From assembly GCA_022824945.1 (NCBI GenBank), contig JAJDYX010000054.1, positions 1 through 64,000 of the forward strand: a stretch of DNA of 64,000 nucleotides. Direction: 5' to 3'. This DNA is from Candidatus Latescibacterota bacterium (GTDB lineage: Bacteria > Latescibacterota > UBA2968). The notes under the pieces were generated by a model. The model was given only the letters and a program-made list of their open reading frames with translations. It was not told the origin of the DNA and did not search any database. How positions within the stretch are numbered: the first letter of the stretch is position 1; every line of letters starts with the position of its first letter. Positions 44,205 to 51,802 of this stretch are shown piece after piece. A program made the translations under genes and the position numbers.

Positions 44205-45233
44205 TCATTTTTTATTTTTGTTAGCTCCACACGATTCCCGCACAACCAAACGCGATTTCAAAATTACTTGCCGAGGCGTATCCTGCCCCTCAAGCTGTTC
44301 CAGCATAAGGTCCATCGCAGCCTGGGCAATCGCCTCGTAAGGCATTGCCAGTGTGGTCAAAGATGGCGTCATATAAGCCGATACGTCAATATCTCCGCTG
44401 CCCACTACAGCCACGTCCTCAGGGACGCAAATACCCGATTTCCGTAGCTCCCGACAAACGCCTATCGCGGTATAATCATCCCGACATACAAGAGCCGTAA
44501 ACCGGTCGCCGAGTTCTTTGCCCAGGCGATACTCCCCTTCGGCACAGATGGAACTGACAGGTATGCTTTTAGGCGCCAAGTCGTGCTTTTGCATCGCCTG
44601 CAAATACCCTTTATCCTTAGCTGAAACCGGGCTGGCCTCATTCTGGTCCTCTCCTATAAACCCGATCCGCTCGTGACCCAACTTGATCAAATGCTCTGTG
44701 ACCTCATAAAAATCCGATACATAGTCCAGCACGACCCCGCTTAGATTTTCAGTTGGGTAGTGCAATGTCACCACTGGCACGCGTCCCTTCACGGCATCCA
44801 AAATACGCTCTGACTCTCCTTCGTCCCCTCGCGTATGAATTAAAAGCCCATCTACGCCCCAGGAAACCAATTGCTTGATCTGCGCAGTCTGGTCATCCAT
44901 CGACTCCTGAGGCATACTGTGAGCGGCGACTCTCATCATGATCTGATAATCCTGCTCGTCAGCCACCTTCAATATCTGGTCGGTCTGATATCCAAACACT
45001 TCCTGGAAAATCTGGTAGGTCAGCAGACCCAGTGTACCCGTCCTCCCCATCACAATACCCCGCGCCATCAAATTGGGACTGTAGTCCATCTCAGCGGCTG
45101 TTTGCCGCACCAGTTCTCGGGTCTCCTCCTTCACCAATACCGAAGCGTGTGGAGACAGCGCACGTGAGACTGTTGAATACGAAATACCCAACTGCCTTGC
45201 AATATCTTTAATCGTAGCTTGTTTTTTTTTCAT
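44205..45233 (-). CDS. LacI family transcriptional regulator, copy 1
   Basis: From ATG 45233 (GGGGA upstream) the protein is 342 residues. The helix-turn-helix is TIKDIARQLGISYSTVSRAL at residues 7-26, followed by the hinge helix NLMARGIVMG and a periplasmic-binding-like effector domain. It should bind a palindromic operator such as 44060-44073 and respond to a sugar-like ligand. The DNA-binding part is almost identical to that of copy 3 (46992-48032), but effector-domain segments differ, for instance residues 107-118. It sits next to the operon it most likely controls. Confidence 0.93.
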   Translation of the reverse strand: MKKKQATIKDIARQLGISYSTVSRALSPHASVLVKEETRELVRQTAAEMDYSPNLMARGIVMGRTGTLGLLTYQIFQEVFGYQTDQILKVADEQDYQIMMRVAAHSMPQESMDDQTAQIKQLVSWGVDGLLIHTRGDEGESERILDAVKGRVPVVTLHYPTENLSGVVLDYVSDFYEVTEHLIKLGHERIGFIGEDQNEASPVSAKDKGYLQAMQKHDLAPKSIPVSSICAEGEYRLGKELGDRFTALVCRDDYTAIGVCRELRKSGICVPEDVAVVGSGDIDVSAYMTPSLTTLAMPYEAIAQAAMDLMLEQLEGQDTPRQVILKSRLVVRESCGANKNKK

Positions 45234-45784
45234 TTGCTTATCCCCTACGGTTTGGCAAAAAATCATCCATACACAATGCGGTTTACGAAGAACCTGTATC
45301 CGTAACGCCAAGTCCAATGCCGCATACTGCTCATCGTCCTGACGGAACTCAAACTTACTATATAAGCAAAAAGTATGCCAACATGCGACTTGTTCCAAGC
45401 CATTACACTCGTAAAGAGTTGTTTTAATTCAAGAAAGAGAGTTAATCCGCCTATGACATAAGACATAATATCATTCCCAAATAGTCGGATTCGATCTTAC
45501 AAAAGACGTTATATAGTCCAAAAAGACGTTATATGGTCTTTATATATGGTCTCGAAACTATATTACATCGGCGATACTCGACAGTCAAGTCCAAAAAGTT
45601 CTGTCAAGTGGAAGCAGGCCAGACAATGGATAATATCCCGGTCTATACTGAATACAACCATTTCAGCACATGCTTTATCCACCACATTGGGCAGTATCTC
45701 TTCATAGGTGTCCATCACTCGACCTCATCGCCAAAGCCTTAGCCGCTTTATTGAGCTACTATTTTGACTGCCGAAATAAATATA
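45234..45784. other. 550-bp intergenic region upstream of LacI copy 1
   Basis: No convincing gene is present. The stretch must contain the promoter of LacI copy 1 and holds a pair of 20-bp-period repeats (45501-45538). Small open frames here lack ribosome binding sites and recognisable sequence. Confidence 0.6.
45501..45538. repeat. Two direct repeats with 20-bp period
   Basis: AAAAGACGTTATATAGTC (45501-45518) recurs as AAAAGACGTTATATGGTC (45521-45538), and TATATGGTC follows once more at 45544. The spacing is two helical turns. The block is about 270 bp upstream of LacI copy 1. Confidence 0.7.
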
Positions 45785-45819
45785 AAAAGGCGACCGAAAA
45801 TTTTATTAGGTCGCCTTTT
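45785..45819 (-). terminator. Intrinsic terminator of LacI copy 2
   Basis: AAAAGGCGACC (45785-45795) pairs perfectly with GGTCGCCTTTT (45809-45819). The flanking sequence up to the stop codon (for example CTCAAAACAAATTTTCGATC) is nearly identical to that after copy 1, showing that gene and terminator were duplicated together. Confidence 0.85.
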
Positions 45820-45843
45820 GCCTGTCTCAAAACAAATTTTCGA

Positions 45844-46731
45844 TCATTTTTTATCTTTATTCGCCCCACACGATTCCCGCACAACCAAACGCGATTTCAA
45901 AATTACTTGTCGAGGCTTATCCTGCCCCTCGAGTTGTTCCAGCATCAGATCCATAACGGCCTGAGCAATTGCCTCGTACGGGCTTGCCAACGTCGTCAGT
46001 GCCGGCGTCAAGTAAGCCGCAGCTTCTATATCTCCGTTACCCACCACAGCCACATCATCGGGTATGCGAATACCCGATTCCCGTAGCCCCCGACAAACGC
46101 CTATCGCGGTATAATCGTCCCGGCATACAAGAGCAGTAAACTGGTCGCCGAGTTCTTTACCCTCGCGATATCCCCCTTCCGCATGAATATTCCTGGAGGG
46201 CAAGAATTGGTGCGTCAGACCGTGGTTTCGCATTGCCAGCAAATACCCCTTGGCCTTGGCCGAGATAGGACTGGCCTCATCCCAGTCCGGCCCAATAAAC
46301 CCGATCCGCTCGTGACCCAACTCGATCAAATGCTCTGTAGCTCCATAAAAGTCTGATACAAAGTCCAATATGACCCCACTGAGGTTTTGAGTCGGATATA
46401 AAAATGTCACCACTGGCATGCGTCCCCTCACGGCATTCAAAATGCGCTCGGATTCCTCTTCGTCGCCCCGTGTATGAATTAAAAGTCCATCTACGCCTCG
46501 GGCAATCAACTGTCGGATCTGCAGGATCTGATCTTCCAGTGAGTTCAGAGAAATCCGATTAGAGGCCACTCTCATCAGTAACTGATAATTCTGCTTATTA
46601 GCCTCCCTCAGGATATGATCGGCCAGACTTCCAAACGTCTCGAGAAAAATGTGGTAGGTCAGCAAACCCAGTGTACCCGTCTTCTCCATTACAATCCCCC
46701 GCGCCATCAATTTGAGACTTTAGTCGATCTC
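45844..46731 (-). pseudogene. LacI family regulator copy 2, DNA-binding domain lost
   Basis: The frame encodes a full effector-binding domain closely related to copies 1 and 3 but no helix-turn-helix. Reading upstream, the sequence still matches the hinge region (Glu-Ile-Asp, then a stop, then Ser-Leu-Lys-Leu-Met-Ala-Arg-Gly), with TAA at 46722-46720 where the other copies have TAC for Tyr. Beyond 46731 the similarity fades. There is no good ribosome binding site at the hinge. It is most likely a decaying duplicate. A stand-alone ligand-binding protein that modulates the other two cannot be excluded. Confidence 0.8.
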
Positions 46732-46796
46732 GAAGGATCTTCGCAGCGAGCCCAGTTTAATTTATTTTCTTAGCTCTACTGTCCCATCCCTCTAAA

Positions 46797-46838
46797 TATA
46801 ATATGCTACTTGCGCGATACTTTCTACCGAATTATATT
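46797..46838 (+). promoter_or_regulatory. Promoter candidate for the small RNA
   Basis: TTGCGC (46810-46815) and TATATT (46833-46838) are spaced by 17 bp. A perfect TATAAT also occurs at 46797-46802. Both point toward the structured segment at 46845-46921. Confidence 0.35.
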
Positions 46839-46844
46839 TTAGCA

Positions 46845-46921
46845 GCACAATGCAGTTTATGTTGTGCATTTGGGTCGAACGGGGTTTGTCTGGCAGGACC
46901 TGCTCCCGTTCGGCTTTTTTT
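46845..46921 (+). ncRNA. Candidate small structured RNA ending in an intrinsic terminator
   Basis: A plus-strand terminator stands here with no gene before it: CGAACGGG (46876-46883) pairs with CCCGTTCG (46905-46912), followed by seven T (46915-46921). A second hairpin, GCACAA (46845-46850) with TTGTGC (46862-46867), precedes it. A promoter-like pair ends at 46838. Together this suggests an RNA of about 77 nt in the gap between LacI copies 2 and 3. The T-run is on the wrong strand to terminate LacI copy 3. Confidence 0.45.
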
Positions 46922-46991
46922 AGCCATTCTACACACGTTTGTAGAAAGTATATTAAATATATAACAATTATTCCTAATATCAAGTCTATTG

Positions 46992-48032
46992 TCAAGTATT
47001 TTTTCTACCATTACTTTTTTTGGTCCCACACGATTCCCGCACGACCAGACGCGATCTCAAGGTCACTTGTCGAGGCGTATCCTGCCCCTCGAGTTGTTCC
47101 AGCATCAGATCCATCGCAGCCTGGGCAATCGCCTCGTATGGCATTGCCAGTGTGGTCAGAGCTGGCGTCATATAAGCTGCAGCGTCGATATCTCCATACC
47201 CCACCACAGCCACATCGTCGGGTACGCGAATACCCGATTCCCGCAGTCCTCGACAAACGCCTATGGCCGTATAATCGTCCCGGCACACAAGGGCAGTAAA
47301 CTGGTCGCCGAGTTCTTTGCCCAGGCGATACCCCCCTTCGGCATTAATGGTACTGACAGGTGCGTAGTTGGGCGTCAGGTCGTGATTTCGCATCGCCAGG
47401 CCATACCCCTTGCCCTGGTTTGAAAGCGGGGTGTTATCATTCCAGTGCGATCCTATAAACCCAATCCGCTCGTGACCCAACTCAATCAAATGCTCTGTGG
47501 CCTCGTAATACTCTGCGAACTGGTCCAACACGATCCCGCTCAGGTTTGGAGTCGAATAAAAAAATGTCACCACTGGCACGCGTCCCTTCACAACATCCAA
47601 AATACGCTCTGACTCTCCTTCGTCCCCTCGCGTATTAATTAAAAGTCCATCTACGCCCCAGGAAACCAATTGCTTGATCTGCACAGTCTGGTCGTCTCGT
47701 GGATTTTTAGAAATCCGGTTAGAGGCCACTCCCATCATGATCTGATAATCCTGCTCGTCAGCCGCCTTCAATATCTGGTCGGTCTGATATCCAAACACTT
47801 CCTGGAAAATCTGGTAAGTCAGCAGACCCAGTGTACCCGTCTTCCCCATCACAATCCCCCGCGCCATCAAATTGGGACTGTAGTCCATCTCAGCGGCTGT
47901 CTGTCGCACCAGTTCTCGGGTCTCCTCCTTCACCAATACCGAAGCGTGTGGAGACAGCGCACGTGAGACTGTTGAATACGAGATACCCAACTGCCTTGCG
48001 ATATCTTTAATGGTAACATGTTTTCTTTTCAT
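46992..48032 (-). CDS. LacI family transcriptional regulator, copy 3
   Basis: From ATG 48032 (GGGG upstream) the protein is 346 residues. It has the same helix-turn-helix (TIKDIARQLGISYSTVSRAL) and hinge (NLMARGIVMG) as copy 1, and the underlying DNA is also nearly identical over the first 350 bases. The effector domain diverges in patches (GVASNRISKNPRDDQ, FYSTPNLSG, GSHWNDNTPLSNQG), so it probably binds a different ligand at the same operators. No clear terminator on its own strand follows the stop. Confidence 0.92.
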   Translation of the reverse strand: MKRKHVTIKDIARQLGISYSTVSRALSPHASVLVKEETRELVRQTAAEMDYSPNLMARGIVMGKTGTLGLLTYQIFQEVFGYQTDQILKAADEQDYQIMMGVASNRISKNPRDDQTVQIKQLVSWGVDGLLINTRGDEGESERILDVVKGRVPVVTFFYSTPNLSGIVLDQFAEYYEATEHLIELGHERIGFIGSHWNDNTPLSNQGKGYGLAMRNHDLTPNYAPVSTINAEGGYRLGKELGDQFTALVCRDDYTAIGVCRGLRESGIRVPDDVAVVGYGDIDAAAYMTPALTTLAMPYEAIAQAAMDLMLEQLEGQDTPRQVTLRSRLVVRESCGTKKSNGRKNT

Positions 48033-48179
48033 TCGATAACCCCTTTGCCAAGTAAACGACATACACACTACCTAATTTAACAATTTTTGCAGAGATATGC
48101 TAAAAAATCAGGTTATTTTTTTAAAAATAGAAAATCTCTAATTGTATCTAAATGTGGGACAAGTAAATCAATTCTGTAT

Positions 48180-50336
48180 TCACCCTGACTTTATCGACTC
48201 TTTCAGCGAGAACGCGCACGCCCGGCCCCAATCGCTCCACACCCCTTGTGCATTTCGCGCACGCACGCGCCAATAATATTGCTCGCCCGGGTTCAACAGC
48301 CCTGCAAACTGCGGTTGCCAGCACGTCTTCCCCGCGTATGCCGTACGACTCACATATCGGTCAAAAGTGGGACACACGCACCACCTGAAATCCACGTACC
48401 GGCTCACCTGTACGTGATAATCATCCACCTGTGACCCATTTTCCTCAGGCCGTCTCCAGCGAAACTCAAAATCCGTCTGATCCAACTCTGCGCCATCATC
48501 CGGAAACACCGGCTCGGGTATATCTGGCGGTTTAATACAGTGCTCCTCCTGCCATCCGTAGATTATCCGAACATTCCGTTCTTCCTTTGTCTCATCTCGA
48601 TATTGAATGTGATTTTCACCGCAGAACAGCGAGGGCAAAGATCGCGTTGCACACTGCAAATCCGTATCAAACCAGATTTTATCCATCCCCACATCCCCCA
48701 CATTCGCACCAGCCCACATCGCCACCTGAACATAATATTCGTAACGCGGTCCAACCCGCCATCCCGAATCCCAATCTCCCCGCCAATCGAACAAAGCCGG
48801 ATTCAAATACCAGTCCAGATCCACACACGCACTTGTCCGATGTCCCGCTGCCACCCAGACCGACCGCCAGTCCTTTCCATCCAGAGACAGCAATACCTCA
48901 AGACCGTCTTCGCGACTCACCCGTCTGTAGGACAACCCCACCCGCGCTCCGGCAATTGGATATGGTGAACACACCTTCCAGATCATTCGGGAAACGCACT
49001 GCTCCTGAGCCGGATGAACAGCTGGCAACTGCCTCGACGTTTCCTGTACCACATTCACCTGCTGTTCTAACCCCCTCAGTGCCAGCGGATTTCGCAGATC
49101 GGGCCGATAGACCAGATTGCCGTTGGAATACCGCACCTCTGGGTGTAACCGACGCCCCCGCACTACCGTCTTGCTCACCTGATCCCAATAGCGCACCAAC
49201 TTCTCGCCCGGCCGCAAGCGCATCGCCATCGTATGGGGCGGCGGCAACTGCGTCGTATCCTGTTGCAAACGACCATCTCTCCGAGTCCAGGCACCGCTCG
49301 GATTGGTTGGATACACAAATTCCCGATTCTTGAACTGCGCACTGTAATAATCTTTCTCCGGCAGATCCTTTCCCGCCAGCCCCAGGTTCCTGTGCGACCT
49401 GCTCATCAGTTCTGGCTCCCGCGCCAGATCAGCCACATTGGCCACCGTGCTGTTATCGCGTTTTAAGAAAAACACCATCTGATCCGTATCGAGCAAATGC
49501 CACGCCCCATTTGCCCACGCTTCAAAAATTGTATGACTGCACTGCCGCCCCCGACCGTGCCCATCCAGAATACCGCCAACCCACACCTCGCGCGACTTCA
49601 CCCCCATCACCTCACCCAACCGACTCGTGGCAATCGCGTATCCAATACACCCCTCAAACCCATACGAATTGAACAGCTTCACCGGATCGCTCACATCGTC
49701 ATACCACGACATCCCGCATCGGCTGTCGTAAACCTCATCCACCACAAACTGCCACAATGCCATCATCCGCTCTTCTTCATCCAAATCCCGCCCGCCTACC
49801 GCCTCTTTTGCCATCGCCTCCACCGACCACCAATCCCGCTGTCCGTTTGCCACCAACCACGGATTCACCACATCTGTCTCACCCGTATTCTCGATCACCA
49901 CATACAGATTTGGCTCAAACACCTGATCATAGGGCGGCATACTCGAATTTGGTCCCGGGCAATACACCTCTGGCCCAAGGGTTACGGCATTCGACTCATC
50001 TACATACCCCCCCATCCGAACCTCAAACGTCTCTGCCTCCTGTGTCAGATCGACCTGTTTCTCACAGGGCGCGCGGGGCACCTGTGCTTCGACGGACTCC
50101 ATATCCTTCAACTGGTCCTGCTCGGGATACCGATCAGAACCAACGGCGAGATAATAATAAGTCTTTCCCGGTACCAAATCCCCCGCATCCACAAACCGAT
50201 CCTCTCGGGCAATGCCAACTTCTTCAAATGCACCATCCGCCCGATCTGCGCGATATATCCGCATCCCCCGTGCGTTTTTGCAATCCACCTGCATCGTAAC
50301 GCAATTGACAGCAGTATCCAAAATTTTGAGTATCAT
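48180..50336 (-). CDS. Transglutaminase-like protein with fibronectin type III domains
   Basis: The 718-residue protein has an N-terminal FN3-like domain (about 1-90), a transglutaminase-like core with Cys230 (FEGCIGYA), His268 (QCSHTIFEAW) and Asp283 (LLDTDQ), a beta-rich middle region and a C-terminal FN3 domain (PVFPDDGAELDQTDFEFRW to the end). The C-H-D triad is the papain-like set used for amide hydrolysis or transfer. There is no signal peptide at the start, so location is uncertain. GGAGG precedes ATG 50336. Many Cys residues are scattered. Substrate unknown; perhaps a cell-surface or glycan-linked peptide. Confidence 0.75.
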   Translation of the reverse strand: MILKILDTAVNCVTMQVDCKNARGMRIYRADRADGAFEEVGIAREDRFVDAGDLVPGKTYYYLAVGSDRYPEQDQLKDMESVEAQVPRAPCEKQVDLTQEAETFEVRMGGYVDESNAVTLGPEVYCPGPNSSMPPYDQVFEPNLYVVIENTGETDVVNPWLVANGQRDWWSVEAMAKEAVGGRDLDEEERMMALWQFVVDEVYDSRCGMSWYDDVSDPVKLFNSYGFEGCIGYAIATSRLGEVMGVKSREVWVGGILDGHGRGRQCSHTIFEAWANGAWHLLDTDQMVFFLKRDNSTVANVADLAREPELMSRSHRNLGLAGKDLPEKDYYSAQFKNREFVYPTNPSGAWTRRDGRLQQDTTQLPPPHTMAMRLRPGEKLVRYWDQVSKTVVRGRRLHPEVRYSNGNLVYRPDLRNPLALRGLEQQVNVVQETSRQLPAVHPAQEQCVSRMIWKVCSPYPIAGARVGLSYRRVSREDGLEVLLSLDGKDWRSVWVAAGHRTSACVDLDWYLNPALFDWRGDWDSGWRVGPRYEYYVQVAMWAGANVGDVGMDKIWFDTDLQCATRSLPSLFCGENHIQYRDETKEERNVRIIYGWQEEHCIKPPDIPEPVFPDDGAELDQTDFEFRWRRPEENGSQVDDYHVQVSRYVDFRWCVCPTFDRYVSRTAYAGKTCWQPQFAGLLNPGEQYYWRVRARNAQGVWSDWGRACAFSLKESIKSG

Positions 50337-50401
50337 ATCCGATCCTCCTGATCAAAGCGGAAAATCGCTTGATGGATCATCTACACGCATGTTATATTTC
50401 C

Positions 50402-50435
50402 TTAAATCTTCCCTCTAATTAAATCTTCCCTCTAA
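50402..50435. repeat. Perfect 17-bp tandem duplication
   Basis: TTAAATCTTCCCTCTAA occurs twice without a gap, at 50402-50418 and 50419-50435. It lies 24 bp before the start of the lyase-like gene, inside the divergent promoter region with the transglutaminase-like gene. Confidence 0.9.
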
Positions 50436-50459
50436 CCTCCCAGTCTCAGGAGACACGCC

Positions 50460-51521
50460 ATGAAACTCGTCGAAACCGATCCCCACTCCGGCGCTGAAAT
50501 CTACCAGCTCATCGACGATCCCCGCCCCGCCGACAACATCTATGGCGAACAACCCTATTCATCAGCTGATGGAAGCCGCGTCACAATCCGATATTATCCC
50601 CACAACGATCAGGACGGTGGCCTATCCTTCCTCGACCTTGCAGACGGCAGCCTCCACACCGTAATCGCCGAAGCACCCCGCTTTCCCGCCTTCCACGCCT
50701 GGGGCGAACATCTCTACTACCAGCAGCAAGACGGGGACGCTCTCGTACTCAAACGCTGCAATTATCAGACCCTCGGAAAAGAAGACATCACAACTTTGCC
50801 GACCGAAGAAGGGCGATTCAGCTATGGCACCACTTCCCAGGACGGGCGTTACTACGCTGCCAGTGTCCACCCCGAAGGCGGATCGAGCAAAGTCTGGTGT
50901 ACAGACCTATCAACCGGGAAATGCGGCACCCTTGCCCAGCGGGACGACTACCACTTCAAACACGAACAATTCTCCCTCGACGGCAACAACCGCATCCTCA
51001 TTCAAGCCAACAAAATGCCCGACGTCAAATTCGTCCACCTCGGCGCTCTTGAACCCGACCGCGAAGGCATCACCTGGTTTCCCGTCGATCGCCCACACAC
51101 ACCGCGACCCACCGGTCACGAAGCGTGGATTGGCACAACCGACCACATCTTCATCTCCACAGGACAAGATGAAGACAGCGAGGGGAATGTCTGGACTGCG
51201 GGCTTACGCGACAATGCCCCAAATCTAGCCAGCAAAACTCCCCACCGCTTTGGTCACGTCAGCGTCTCCCACTGCGGCCGATACTGGATCGGAGACGCCA
51301 CCCAGGAAGAAAATATCCCCATCCACATCGGTTCCCTCGAATCGGGTCGTCACAAATGCCTCGTCCTCAGCCGCACCGAACACGACAGCAACCAGTGGTC
51401 GCACACCCATCCTTACATGACCTCTGACAACGCGTGGCTCATCTACACCTCCAACCGCAGCGGTCACCCCCAGGTCTATGGTGCAAAAATCCCACAGGAG
51501 TTCTTGAATAGTCTTTCGTAA
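50460..51521 (+). CDS. Oligogalacturonate lyase-like (PL22-type) beta-propeller protein
   Basis: The 353-residue protein is a seven-bladed propeller of the kind in PL22 oligogalacturonate lyases. The metal-site pattern Gln312-x2-His315-x-His317 (QWSHTH) fits the family, with His266 as the probable further ligand and His220 in PTGHEAW as the candidate base. There is no signal peptide, consistent with cytoplasmic breakdown of imported oligouronides. No other pectin gene is nearby, so the true substrate may be another uronide. AGGAGA precedes ATG 50460. The stop is followed by 22 bp and a convergent small gene. Confidence 0.8.
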   Translation: MKLVETDPHSGAEIYQLIDDPRPADNIYGEQPYSSADGSRVTIRYYPHNDQDGGLSFLDLADGSLHTVIAEAPRFPAFHAWGEHLYYQQQDGDALVLKRCNYQTLGKEDITTLPTEEGRFSYGTTSQDGRYYAASVHPEGGSSKVWCTDLSTGKCGTLAQRDDYHFKHEQFSLDGNNRILIQANKMPDVKFVHLGALEPDREGITWFPVDRPHTPRPTGHEAWIGTTDHIFISTGQDEDSEGNVWTAGLRDNAPNLASKTPHRFGHVSVSHCGRYWIGDATQEENIPIHIGSLESGRHKCLVLSRTEHDSNQWSHTHPYMTSDNAWLIYTSNRSGHPQVYGAKIPQEFLNSLS

Positions 51522-51543
51522 TCTATCTAAACCTTCAAAACCC

Positions 51544-51802
51544 TCACCACCCATGCACCCCATGCCCCGCATCGGGGAACCAGTTCAACACCGTATTGAT
51601 CCCCAGCCACACCACAAACGGCAGTGCCACTGCTACGAGCATATAATTCTTCACCAGATTCCGCCCGAAATAGGACATGAAAAGCGCCATCCCCCCAATC
51701 GTGAGCACACCAATCACCAGCGCGCCCCGTCACCCGTTCGCGGAGATCTCCGGCCCGTTCTTCCACCCCCTGCTTTTCATCAGTAGCGATCTTTTCACTC
51801 AT
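51544..51802 (-). pseudogene. Small two-helix membrane protein with a frameshift
   Basis: ATG 51802 overlaps the stop of the upstream ceramidase-like gene (ATGA) and opens a charged segment, MSEKIATDEKQGVEERAGDL. At about 51721-51728 the frame has to shift by one base. After that the sequence reads as a membrane protein, ALVIGVLTIGGMALFMSYFG, then NYMLVAVALPFVVWLGI, ending at stop 51546-51544 (HGVHGW). Without the shift the remaining frame is a soluble-looking low-quality sequence. The likely gene is about 85 residues. The break may be a real mutation, a sequencing error in a GGGGCGCGC run, or recoding. Confidence 0.65.

Noticed and set aside
45234..45784. tRNA or CRISPR in the long gap
   Set aside because: No cloverleaf or TTCGANTC loop and no regular repeat-spacer array; only two 20-bp-period repeats are seen.
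46876..46921. Terminator for LacI copy 3
   Set aside because: The T-run is on the plus strand, opposite to the gene, so it cannot be the intrinsic terminator of that gene.
46792..47029. Small minus-strand frames between LacI copies 2 and 3
   Set aside because: No ribosome binding site or recognisable sequence; they overlap the candidate RNA and the 3' end of LacI copy 3.
49497..50351. 284-codon plus-strand frame
   Set aside because: Antisense to the transglutaminase-like gene, His/Pro/Ile-rich, no start signal.
51527..51802. Uninterrupted 91-codon frame taken as an intact protein
   Set aside because: After residue 27 the frame loses protein-like character, while another frame gives two clean membrane helices up to a stop, so a frameshift is the better reading.
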